64,000 nucleotides of DNA from Enoplolaimus lenunculus (lineage: Eukaryota > Nematoda > Enoplea > Enoplida > Thoracostomopsidae): contig JASANG010003345.1 of assembly GCA_030248215.1 (NCBI GenBank), positions 1 to 64,000 on the forward strand, in the 5' to 3' direction. The stretch's first letter is position 1, and each line of letters begins with the position of its first letter. Of this stretch, positions 1 through 10,500 are shown piece by piece. Under the pieces are notes generated by a model, which saw only the letters and a program-made list of their open reading frames with translations, searched no databases and was not told the DNA's origin. The position numbers and the translations under genes are program-made.

Positions 1-42
1 TCTTGCGTTTAGTCGTATTCGATTGGGGATATAGGCTGGAGG

Positions 43-169
43 CAGGGTGCAACCGGAGTACTGTTCCAATAGGGGAATCCGCTATTTTCCACTATCCGGT
101 TTCCGTTTCCGTTATTTTGATCACTATCCGTTCCTGTATTCGTTATTTTTGCTATCCGTTTACACCCTG
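43..169. repeat. Short CAGGGTGCAACCGG-type element (hAT-like MITE)
   Basis: Starts CAGGGTGCAACCGGA and ends in the near-inverted TATCCGTTTACACCCTG, about 127 bp. It belongs to the family whose better copies (16701-17503, 42813-43177) show 8-bp target duplications. The flanks here no longer match, so the copy is old or was moved. It has no coding capacity. Confidence 0.6.
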
Positions 170-451
170 GTTTCGATAATTTTACCGATACTTGTGTATA
201 TTATATTTGACCAGCGTCTACCCTCGAGTCGCATGCAGCTGTGGATGGCGAGCCAACCAGTAGAATTAATAAGTTATTAATGTAGATGATGTGTAGGTAA
301 AAGTCAGAGTAGTAGTTAAAGCGCTCCCTAAATGAAAAAACGGTTTTGAAGAGGAGTGATGTGTTCCATGTGTTGTCTCCCTTGGTTGAAGCATATCAAG
401 GTTGTATATACTTTTACCTAAAATTTGAGCTGTTCGGCTACTTTAGCCGGA

Positions 452-632
452 AATGTCGGCCCAAAGATAAGGGCGGGACATTTTTCTGCGGGACTGCAAT
501 AGGATATGCTTGCTTTAGACCACGTTTTTTTCTTTAGGCTTAGGCATGACCTTATTTTTACGCTTAGGCTTCGGCTAAGGAATATGCTTATACTATGCTG
601 TTGCGACTCTATTCTACACATTAGCCACAAGC
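452..632. repeat. CTTAGGC-bearing MITE copy
   Basis: A degenerate member of a dispersed family. One end resembles GGCCCATGTAAAGATCAGGG, then GCGGGAC. The middle has CTTAGGCTTAGG and AATATGCTTAT motifs. The other end is a degraded inverted copy. Compare the cleaner copies at 20698-20850 and 38162-38402. Confidence 0.5.
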
Positions 633-712
633 CGAATCGGAAACGATATTTTTTCCTCAGGTCGCGTCGTTACGGTAACTTTATTAATAAAGTCTTATCA
701 TGATGCACATCA

Positions 713-1134
713 CACTGTTGCAACCCGAATAAGAGAGAGACAAGAGGGGGTCCCCATTTTGAGTCTCAATTGGAGTCCGTATCCCCAATAAGAGGCGTAA
801 GCGGATAGAGTCCCTAAACCCTAATTTAGGTCATAAATGTTGATTGTCCCTAATTGTAGTGCGTAATTAACTCCAGACCCAAATAAAAGTTGAGTTCGAA
901 ACTTTAAAGCATACTTAAGTTTTGAAAGTACATTCCTAACCTCGCATTATCACTCAAGTTTTTGATGCAAGACAAATAAAGGTTTACTTCAACGAATAAT
1001 TGCAGTACTGGATATATATCAGCAACAAAGGGCGGGTTAATAGTAAATAACATTCCGTAACTGAATAACAGAGGGGTACCATCTGGAGAGGCCAAATAAA
1101 TATCAGTCCCCCTCTTATTCGGGTCACTACAGTA
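713..1134. repeat. TACTGTA-ended MITE, full-length copy
   Basis: About 420 bp bounded by inverted repeats: ACCCGAATAAGAG near the left end and CTCTTATTCGGGT near the right. The interior is shared with 3323-3766 in the opposite orientation. No open frame of note. The ends read (C/T)ACTGTA/TACAGTA, so a TA target is possible but the exact boundary is not resolved. Confidence 0.7.
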
Positions 1135-1793
1135 GGTCAAGCCATTAATTTATTGTTCGTAATTTTGTAATTATAAACTGTCGACCTAATGTTTGTGGCC
1201 AATTGTTTTTTATAACGAAACTTACCTGATTGCGAGGACAAATCAGCTAATTATATAAACATATCAAAATATATAAAGCTTTTAGGTACTCTAGGGTGTG
1301 CCATAGCTAATATAAATATAAATATATATACATAAATATATACCTGTATATTGTACACAACATGTATATATGTAAATATAAATAAATATATCAACATGAA
1401 TTTCTGTTGAAGCATATCAAAATGAATGGTTACTAGAGACAACCAAGGTTTATATTATCAATTGTTCAAACATAGAATGATTTACTGTTGGTTCCTAGAT
1501 ATAAGTACATAGGACACTTTATAAGTATTGCTTTCGACGATAAATGTTTGTTTTTAGTTATTTCCATGAAAAGCTGCAGTTTTTCGGCTGTTTAATGGTA
1601 TGGGTGTGTAGTGCTAAAGGCTTAGGCTCAGTACAAAGGGCCTTGTGTTAAAACATAGACCACTGTTGCAGTCTTAAAAAGTTTAGGCACGTGACACAGT
1701 TCGCATAGGCCCAGTGCGCAGATGTTTGCTTTTAACATGGACCGCTGGTTCAGTTTGAAAAAGTTTAGACGTTCGATGCAGTTGACAATTTTT

Positions 1794-1985
1794 GCCCATG
1801 TAAAAGTCATGGGCGGAACGTTTTTCCGTGTGACTGCAATGGAGTAAGCTTAAAGTTTAGACTAATTTTTTGCTTAGGCTTAAGCGCATCTTGCGCTTAG
1901 GCTTAAGCGCATCTTGCGCTTAGGCTTAGGAATATATATGCTTATACTACTGTAACGGTCCGGTCTCTATACATTGGCAACCATT
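1794..1985. repeat. CTTAGGC-bearing MITE copy
   Basis: Begins near GCCCATGTAAAAGTCATGGG and ends near TCTATACATTGGC. The interior holds two tandem copies of a unit containing CTTAGGCTTAAGCGCATCTT, followed by the family's AATATGCTTATACTACTG segment. Non-coding. Confidence 0.55.
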
Positions 1986-2231
1986 TTTATCAACTTTACT
2001 TTAACGTTTGATGCTAATTTTAGAGACTTTTTAATCTATAAAATGCTTTAATTATATGTATACGAGCGATATTTTGGATCGCTAGCGTCTGTAGCGCGTG
2101 CAACCATGTCGTCCTGTACGGAAACATGTGAAATGTCGGCGGTCACTAATTATCTACATGCAAATGAGGTAGTGAACAGTTAACATGTATGTATTGAAAT
2201 GCAGCTATTGTTCAACTCGTTTTGATGATAT

Positions 2232-2639
2232 CAGGGTGCAACCGGAATTCCGATTCGGTAGGGAAATCCGGTATTTTGCATTATCCGGTTCCGCTAATAA
2301 ATCCGATATTTTTCCACCGGAATTTTTTGGTATTTTCGTTATTGAAAATTTTTTCATTTGAAAAGTTAAGACACATTGGCATATTTCAAACTTACTTTTC
2401 TACAATTGTCTGAGCGTGTATTGCCGAAATTTTCAATTGGTGCCATACTCCATAATTTTACATACGTTTTCAGCTATTGCATTTGTTTCAAGATTTTGGC
2501 ATTGTAAATGGTGTGTTTACACCATTAAAAGCTATAAAACTGCATTTAAAAGAGTTTTTCAGTAACAAGTATTTGTTCTTTTCCGGTTTCGGCTTTTAAA
2601 CTTCCAGTTCCGGTATTTCATTATTCCTGTTGCACCCTG
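2232..2639. repeat. CAGGGTGCAACCGG-type element, 408 bp
   Basis: Starts CAGGGTGCAACCGGAATTCC and ends GTTGCACCCTG, a clear terminal inverted repeat of the hAT-like family. Only short, unremarkable open frames inside. Flanking 8-mers differ, so the target duplication has decayed. Confidence 0.65.
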
Positions 2640-3322
2640 GTTATGTCCATTTCAGAAACAAATTTGTGAGCTCTTTAAGGCCTTTAATTTCTGAAATACA
2701 AGACAATGTCTTGAAAATTTAAGAAAGTAGGAGTCTTAAAATTTGAAGGCAATTATTTTGTGTGTAGTTCTTAGCTCGTCAACTTTTCAATTCTAAATTT
2801 GTAGTCTCGGTAATTTGTTTCCCGTCCGTAAACCGAAAATAAGGCTTTCCATATTGCTTTAGATAAATTAGCATACTGGCACTTAATTCATAGGGTGCGA
2901 CCAGATATTTGGTTCCGGTTTAATATCCGTATCCGATTCCGGTACGTCTCAATACTTGCTAAGCACATTTTAAAAAGTATACATTTTTTAAAATACAAAA
3001 ATCTGTGTCAGCAGCTATATCAAGGCGCTAATGACTCGAACGTTTCAAATACAAACACAAGCTAATACTCAGAAGTTTGATGTGCGATACTCGTTGGCCC
3101 ATGTTTCTCATTTTACTGATAGTAAGCGTGTTAATACTAAGACAGCTGTCAAAGATATATATGACGTTTACTTCAATAGATGTCATGGAGCTACTGTCAT
3201 AGAATCACTCCTGTACAGGCCCGGAAGACCCTTGTTTAAGCTCTTTTGCATGTTTAAACTGAAAGATATCCCACTATCCCCCTTCAAGGGACACTTATAC
3301 GTAGTATTATAACGCAATTCTC

Positions 3323-3766
3323 TACTGTATTGACCCGAATAAGAGGGGGGACTGATATTTATTTTGCCTCTCCAGAGGGTACCCCCCTTTTTATTCGGTT
3401 ATGGACTGTTATTTATTTTTAACCCACGCTCCGCCGCCCTTCGTTACTGATATATATCCGGTACTGCAATTATCCGTTGAATTAAACATTTATTTGTCTT
3501 GTGTCAATAGCTTGAGCGATACTTCAAGGATATACTTAGGAATGTACTTTCAAAATTTAAGTACGCTTTAAAGTTTCGAACTGAAATTATTTGGTCCTGG
3601 AGTCATTTATGCGCTACAATTAGGGTTAATTGACATTTATGGACTCTAATTATGGTTTAGGGACCCTATCCGCTTATGGACTCTAGGGATACAGACTCCT
3701 ATTGATTCGGACCCAAAATGGGGACCTCCCTTCTTATTACCCCCTCTTATTCGGGTCAATACAGTA
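3323..3766. repeat. TACTGTA-ended MITE, best-preserved copy
   Basis: 444 bp. The left end TACTGTATTGACCCGAATAA and the right end TTATTCGGGTCAATACAGTA are perfect inverted repeats over 20 bp. It is opposite in orientation to the copy at 713-1134. It serves as the reference for the family: other copies lie at 4886-5048 (truncated), 22395-23522 (interrupted), 54282-54479 (truncated) and 54918-55152 (internally deleted). Confidence 0.8.
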
Positions 3767-4885
3767 CGTATATATAGAAAATGAATACTTTAAGGCGCTG
3801 CTAACCTCAACCGTGTCTAATATGGAAAATTAATTTGGTCTTCATGTAATTTGCCGTTTGCGACGATTTCAAAATGGCTGTCTTGCGTTTTAACAAACAT
3901 GTAAACATGCCAATCCCATAGCATACGAAAGTCGCACATGCGTGCAACTACGTTTATACTAGTCTATATATTAAAGCAGGAACGTCCCACATACGTGTTT
4001 CGGGTAGCGTTCCAACAGGTTTTGTTTGCGTTTACGTGCGCGTGTAGTATTCCTATTTTCTTTATATTTATTTACATGTATATGCTCTCCACCTTTATTG
4101 CTCCCTCGGCGGAACTTAGGCGCCCAGAGGTATATATTACAAAAATTGCCTGGAATTTTCGGGAGTGAAAGTTTCATATTCATGTAGATATTGTTGAAAC
4201 CTCAAAAACTTATGCCTAAAATATTCAAAGCATTAATTTTTTAACATATTTTTCAAATTATTGTTACGAAACAATTAAAAATACAAATTTCGGTTCACAT
4301 CATCATTTGCGTCGTGGTATCATTGCAACCCTTCGAATCCGTAAAAGTGTGGTTGAGTTTCAAAATACAACAAATTTCAGACGTGAGATTTGCCCTGCTG
4401 TATGTAAAAAACGTGAGATCTACAACTGCGAGAGTTCGTAGGTTTAAAAACCTGTGTCACTAAATGGTGCGTTAGGTGCAACATTACACATTGCAGAATA
4501 TGGGCCATAATCTGAAACCAGCAACAGTCCAGACGTATTTTTGTCCAAAATCTCAATTCAAATCCATTCTTTTTTCTAACAAATGTAAACTTAGCTGCGC
4601 AATTGACTAAATTAGCGAGATATAATGTCGCCGATTTTTTTAAAACATTAAAGAACTAAGCGGTCTCACAGTGGTTGACCGCTGGTGGAAACACAAAGTC
4701 AACAAAGGCTAATCGTGGAACAATATACACATATACTGAACTATTTCAGTTTTACAGAGTTGTTCCGTAAAACTTGTTTAGTTGATGATGATGTAAATTG
4801 CTTAGTTAAACGCAAATACCGTTTTACGTCAATTTTTCTTTGACAAAATTTAGGCCTAAACTACGAACACCAGATACAAGACAGC

Positions 4886-5048
4886 TAACGTTTAATTCAA
4901 CGGATAGTTGCAATGCCGTATTATTAGTGATGAACGGAGGGCGGTGGGCGAGTTAGAAATAAATAACAGTCCGTAACCGAATATCAAGGGGGTACCGTCA
5001 GGAGAGGCCATAAATATCATCCCCCCTCTTATTCGGGTTACAACAGTA
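4886..5048. repeat. Truncated TACTGTA-ended MITE
   Basis: Right part only of the family typified at 3323-3766, ending CCCCTCTTATTCGGGTTACA then ACAGTA. It lies about 90 bp ahead of the splice acceptor of the exon at 5141, so it sits in that gene's last intron. Confidence 0.6.
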
Positions 5049-5140
5049 TGCATATATCTTATATATAATATATTCAATAAAATACGACCTATATATACCT
5101 AATTATGCTTATGTATATTTGAAATTTTTTCACTTTTCAG

Positions 5141-5464
5141 GCAGCCGTTGAACACATCAGGCGGAAACTCGACAACATTTTAATTTGCACTGCAGTACTA
5201 ACAATCGTTGCAATTTGTGCGGTAATAGCGCACATTATTGGATGCGTTATCAATGGATTACTTGCAAAATCAAGTCATGATAATCAGCCAGGTCGTAGCG
5301 GCACAGGACCTCCGTATTCAGCCTTTTCATTGCAAGGAAACATTGGAAATAAAGTTGCACCGTGTGAAACCAACGGGATCGCGCGTGAACGAACAGATTT
5401 GACAGATGTAAACGGCTGGAATGAACCCAATGACAACCGGAAAAGGAAAAAACGAAAGTTTTAA
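5141..5464 (+). CDS. Terminal exon of an unidentified membrane protein gene
   Basis: Open in one frame for 107 codons directly after a good acceptor (TTCACTTTTCAG), ending in TAA at 5462-5464. The encoded piece starts AAVEHIRRKLDN. A hydrophobic span of about 25-30 residues follows (LICTAVLTIVAICAVIAHII, then GCVINGLL). Then comes a polar tail and a very basic end (NRKRKKRKF). An ATTAAA lies about 110 bp past the stop. This is what is seen; the protein itself I do not recognise. A last transmembrane segment with a short cytoplasmic tail would suit, for example, the fourth helix of a tetraspanin, but no CCG motif or large loop is visible, so that is only a guess. Upstream exons were not found and may lie left of the window. 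Confidence 0.55.
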   Translation, partial: AAVEHIRRKLDNILICTAVLTIVAICAVIAHIIGCVINGLLAKSSHDNQPGRSGTGPPYSAFSLQGNIGNKVAPCETNGIARERTDLTDVNGWNEPNDNRKRKKRKF

Positions 5465-5576
5465 CAAAAATTGTTAGTTTTTGAACTTTATATACCGATT
5501 ATTAGTGCCTATATTTGCTTAAATTGAATTGTCTGTGTATGTTCATTCGTAAATTATAAATTTGTCAAATCGCTGT

Positions 5577-5582
5577 ATTAAA
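5577..5582 (+). terminator. ATTAAA poly(A) signal candidate
   Basis: ATTAAA variant hexamer about 110 bp after the TAA of the terminal exon at 5141-5464. The only reasonable poly(A) signal close behind that stop. Confidence 0.4.
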
Positions 5583-7505
5583 AGAATGAATGTAAAATGT
5601 GCTATTCATAAAATCATAAGGCCAAGGAAAACTCTTGGAACTTTAGTTTTGCCCTTTAAAATCTGATTTTACGCAAAAATATATTGTAATAAGACAAAGT
5701 TCATGGTAAGCAAGATACTTAATGCGCCATATAGTGTCACGAGGCGGGACGGAGCTGACCTTATAGCAATTAATAGAAGCATCTTTCTTCAACGGTGTGC
5801 CGCAGGTATTGCAAAAATATTGATTGTTCATGAACTAAAAACAGAAAAATACCAGACTTTGCATCGGAACCGAATAGTGAGAACACGAAATTTGTTTGAC
5901 AGTTATGGCGATTTGCAAAGCATAGCTTGCGACACACCAAATGCAAACTTACTTTTTTACAAGGCAAGTGTTTAAAAATATATAGTTTTTGAACTGCACA
6001 TGTTACAATACTCTTTAGGGCCGTCCCGTTTTCTTGTGGGAATGCAAAGCAACACTGACAGGCTTGAATTTTAGACTATTTTTTGCTTAGGCTTATTGGA
6101 GGCATAGGTTCATATTTTGAACGCTTTAGGCATAGGTTAAAACTTTTAGTAACACATGCTTAATTTACAGTTACGGCCCCAAGGGTAACAGTGACCCTGG
6201 CCTGGTAGATTGATGAAAAAAGTTTGCGACCAAAACGAGCGAAAAGCCAAACATTTGCCTCGCACTATGTTACAAATGCAGCTTCCCCAACCCAGACTTT
6301 GCATCCCCATTTGAAAACGGTACCGGTTCTGCAAGCAGAAAATTTGGGCCAAAGTAGGTATGCATAGAAACTGTCTACAAGCAAACTATGAACACGAGCA
6401 ATTCAGCGGGCTTAATCCCCAAGCATGATGTTAGCGCTTCCCTAACGGTGCAATTGTAAAGATCAGGGGCAGAATGTTTTTCTGTGTTGGCTAGAAAAAG
6501 TAAGCTTAAAGCTTTAAACTAACTTTTTACTTGGCTTACGCTTAGGCTTAGGCTTAGGAACAAACTCATTCTTACGCTTAGGCTTAGGTTTTAGGCTTAG
6601 TTGTTCTAAAAACACAAATGCGGGGTTCACGTTACAATTTGGTTTCTAATTTGCAAAATTTGGTGTTGTTTTTTTTTTTAATTTTAAAACTGTGAACAGG
6701 TTTATTTGCCTTCCATTTTGACTAAAGTCCGTATTTGACTAAAGTCAAAGGTTCTCAATAAGTTTTTGCTTGCCAGTTACGTTGATGGTGGCAGACACTA
6801 AAAATTTACAATTTTATAGTTCGGATTTTGTGATGAGATAAATCTCGAATGGAATCTGTGACCTCGTCAAAATGTTCAATTTTAAACTTTAGAAGGTCGA
6901 CTTAAAAGTCGCGTCTCTACAATCTAGCTATAAGCTATGATTAAGTTTGGCAACCTTAAGCCCTTTATTAAAGTTTTCTGTTGAAATCGGAAAATTGACG
7001 GTGGAAACACTTCTAACTTAAATAGGTTTATAGTTACTTTGCTTAAGTCTAAGATTCACCAATTTTAGTAGGATTAGTTAAGACTTAAGTCTTAATTTGT
7101 ACTAAGTCTAAGGTCGGTATAAACCATGTTTCTGCAGTCTAGCCGTCGTGTGCTGTAAACCCGTTCAAGAGCGAATATTTCACGGTAATTTGATAGCTAG
7201 TGGAAACTACAAATTTTCAGTACATTGAAATGCTAATATGTGTTTTTGGATTAAAATTCATTTTCGACATTAATGTAGGTATCATCGTAACTGTGAAAAG
7301 CGACGGTTCCGCATGTATGTTTCGTGCGGTGGTTAGATTGACGAGTTATGTGGAACCATCACTGTTAACACTTTTGCGCAAAGTAGGAACAAATAAAAAG
7401 TTACCAACTAAAACGCTGTTGATGTTTTGCACAGTACGATCTTTCTGATGTTGAACCGGCCTTAAATCGTTCAATATAGTTGACAGTAAACCGCGCGGAA
7501 AAATA
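5583..7505. other. Intergenic stretch ahead of DNAJC2
   Basis: No gene recognised. It holds CTTAGGC-family pieces at about 6018-6130 (fragment) and 6452-6610, and otherwise unique AT-rich sequence. Open frames of 82-90 codons at 5703-5975 and 7200-7448 have no domain, start context or splice support that I can defend. The promoter or outron of DNAJC2 should lie in the right-hand part. Confidence 0.4.
6452..6610. repeat. CTTAGGC-bearing MITE copy
   Basis: Left end TGTAAAGATCAGGGGCAGAA, then GTAAGCTTAAAGCTTTA, then a run of GCTTAGGCTTAGG motifs. The right inverted end is largely lost. Confidence 0.5.
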
Positions 7506-7516
7506 TTATTTTTCAG
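7506..7516 (+). promoter_or_regulatory. Probable leader splice acceptor of DNAJC2
   Basis: ATTATTTTTCAG ends at 7516, 39 nt before the ATG at 7556, with no upstream coding exon. It is either the 3' site of a 5'-UTR intron or a spliced-leader addition site. Similar AGs precede FABP, MRPL18 and ZEB at 30-42 nt. Confidence 0.4.
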
Positions 7517-7555
7517 TGATTAATGATATTTTTGCTACGCATTTAAACAGCAGAT

Positions 7556-10500
7556 ATGTGCCAACACGATTCAGAAACAAGTCCTTTTGGCACTATACGT
7601 TCCGGAGACGTAGCGCTATTTGGTTTCTCTTGTAAGAGGTTTGCGTGCTCTTTGGGTTTAGGTGGAAAATATCCCGGTAATTCTTTTTCGGCAATTTCAT
7701 GTACGTGATCATTTTGACCTCGTAGATTCCTAAAATATAGAATTTGAATTTATTCTGGTCCATTGGCTGCGGGAAACTAATCTCAGCAGACCAATGCTAT
7801 AAATAACGTTGGCATACAATCTTGATGCCAGGGTGCAACCGGAATTCCGGTTCCGATTACGGCATTTTTTCACTTTGGGGTTCCGGTTCCTGTAAATTTT
7901 TACCGGAATTAAAAATTTTTGCACTAAAAATGACTAAAAAAATTTAGTAGATTTCATTCGTGTTGCATATAAACCTTAACATTCGCCGGTAATTCCGGTT
8001 ACACCCTGATACGTAACATGTCAGCTCGATGTCCTTGCCATTTTTATAGGTCAGCTTCCTCGACGGCGCATGTGTGAACCAGCTGGTGTTTGGTATGAAG
8101 TTTGTATGCTGCGAGATTTGTATGTTCTTGGAGATTTGACTGAAGACCTGTTGAGCAAGTTTCAATTTGTGAAATCTGAATTTAATGACAGCGGCTCTGA
8201 CGACAACGGTAAGTTAAATTTATCAAATCTGTTTGAATGTTTTATGGTTTCCGTAATATTTTTTGCTTCTGTTTTTTTCATTTTGTTCGCGCAAAATTGA
8301 ACCGCTATGGAAGTTTTTATTTTTATACCTTGAAGAAACGACAGTTTGTAGGAAAAACCGGTTGCACCTGAAAGTGAATGCACTGAAGATTGATAGATAT
8401 GTATGTGTCTTCAGAAAATGATACAAATGCATGGCTTAGGCCAGAAACGAAAAGCTACCTCAAATATCTTCAAAAGCTAGATCCAAAAAACTGGAAGGTA
8501 CATATGGTTTTGGCTTTTTACAAATTACGTATGGATTTCTGTATGCTTTTTTTATTAAGCGAGGTGATGTCAGATTTAAGCTTCGCTAGGAAAATGTCGC
8601 GGAGCACCATATGGCTAAAACCGAACAAAAAGCATTAAGTTTATTACATGCAAATTGGCCAAATTGCCACAGGTTGAACCTGGGGACGATCGCCCCCCAC
8701 TCGTGTGTTGCTCGTACGTGCTGCTGCAGGTTCAGTCTGGGAACTAGCTATCACACCACAAAAAATGGGAAGAGTGTGAGGCCAGTAAATTTTTACGAAA
8801 CGCGCAGTGGAGTGCGGTCCATGCTTTGAATTAGACATATTTTTATGCTGCATCTCTGTACGTAGAAATAACTATATATACAGGAAAATTCACATTAAAT
8901 TATTATCCTGAGAATAGCAACAGATAATGCGTTTACTTCTTATTACATACAGCCAATAAGTTAAATTTAGTAGAATTTCACTTTTAAAATTGAGGTGTTG
9001 TAAAATATTAAGTAGATAATTACCGAATTCTAGGAGCAAGATCATTATAAGGTTCTTGGTCTGGACAAGCTTCGTTATAGTGCTACTGAGGAGCAGATAA
9101 AAGCGGCTTGTAAGTTTACTCTACCTGTACTGTTTTAGCGATGTTCGCTTTGCGCTGTAAGTATATAGCAATACCATTGATAGCCCTGATTAACAGAATT
9201 ATAAGTATATAATAAATTGTATATAGATGGTTGTATTATTTAATCACAGGTAATTAAGTAACGATTTTCAAATGTTTTATAGAGTTTCTTTACTGTCGTA
9301 TTTCTTCTAATTTATGTTTCTATTTCAATTAAATTGGTTTGTTCTGATTTGTATGAGCCTAGACTGGTCTATTATTAAAACAATCATAGCGTAATTTGTA
9401 CGTGTTTGTTAGTTTTATACGAACAGTTTTAGCATGTTTTGTGGAACCTTTATTCCGTATCCTCATAACGTCTGTATATATTTTATATTTTAGATAGAGT
9501 CAAGGTTTTGAACCATCATCCAGATAAGCGTATGGGCAAAGGAAAAACTGTATCCGTTGATGACGATTATTTCGCTTGCATAATAAAAGGTTAGCTTCTA
9601 TGCAAAGAAATACACATATACGTAAATGGTTTTTTGGTTTTATGGCAGTAGTTCTAGCTTTAACGCTAATTTCAGATATTGTATTATTTCTAATAGTAGT
9701 AATATTACATCGGATATCATTTTATATGATTTATCATTTGAATAACGTTTATGTATACAGTATGTGGCATGGTTCTGTGAAATTCAGACTATAGTATAGG
9801 TTGTCAAACTGGAAATTGTTATTTATCTGGTATACAACCTAAGTTATTGTATGATTAAAGCTTACGAATTGCTCAGTATCAATGATAAACGACGTTCGTA
9901 CGATAGTGTAGATCCAACATTTGACGATTGCGTGCCTAGTGCGGCAGATATCTCGTGTGGGCAAGAGTTTTTTGAACTTTTTCAGCCTGTGTTTGAACGC
10001 AATGCGAGGTTAGTTTGACTCAAGTACAATTTTTTAATTGAAATTTTTCGAATTTTAGTGTGTGAAACTGGCATTTCATTATGGTCTTGTTTATACTGCT
10101 AATAATTTCTGCTTGGTAAGATTGACTGATACATCGCTTTCGCTAACCTTGACTGAGACGCAGGGCTCGTCTTGATGTAGTGTTTTATGCATCGCTCTCG
10201 GTAACTTTGGCTGAAACGCAGGGTTTGCGTTCAATTTTCACTCAACCCAAGATAATAAATGTGATATTTGATTTGAATTTTAGGTGGTCACGGGTTCAAC
10301 CTGTTCCTGAATTAGGTACCCCAACAAGTGATTTTAAACAAGTTGATGCGTTTTATTCGTTTTGGTACGATTTTGACAGCTGGCGTGAATTTTCGTATCT
10401 CGATGAAGAAGATAAGGAGCGCGGCGAAAAGTTTGTTTAAGGGTTGTTGTTATGTCTGTGTATAATAAATTTATTCCAGCGGATCACTGTTACTTTTTCT

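Larger units (their letters stand above)
1..5140. other. Repeat-rich stretch, no readable gene
   Basis: No exon with homology or consistent splice signals was recognised here. The stretch holds the transposon relics listed separately (43-169, 452-632, 713-1134, 1794-1985, 2232-2639, 3323-3766, 4886-5048) in AT-rich unique sequence. Because 5141-5464 is a terminal exon with an upstream splice acceptor, at least the right part is probably intron of that + strand gene. Isolated open frames, such as 93 codons at 3031-3312, carry no domain I can name. Confidence 0.5.

Noticed and set aside
2106-2168. Possible first exon starting MSSCTETCEM with a GTAGTG donor
   Set aside because: Protein-like and followed by a GT, but no phase-matched partner exon could be shown before 5141.
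3031-3312. 93-codon + frame between MITEs
   Set aside because: No recognisable domain, no splice sites in phase with the exon at 5141, and it lies in repeat-rich DNA.
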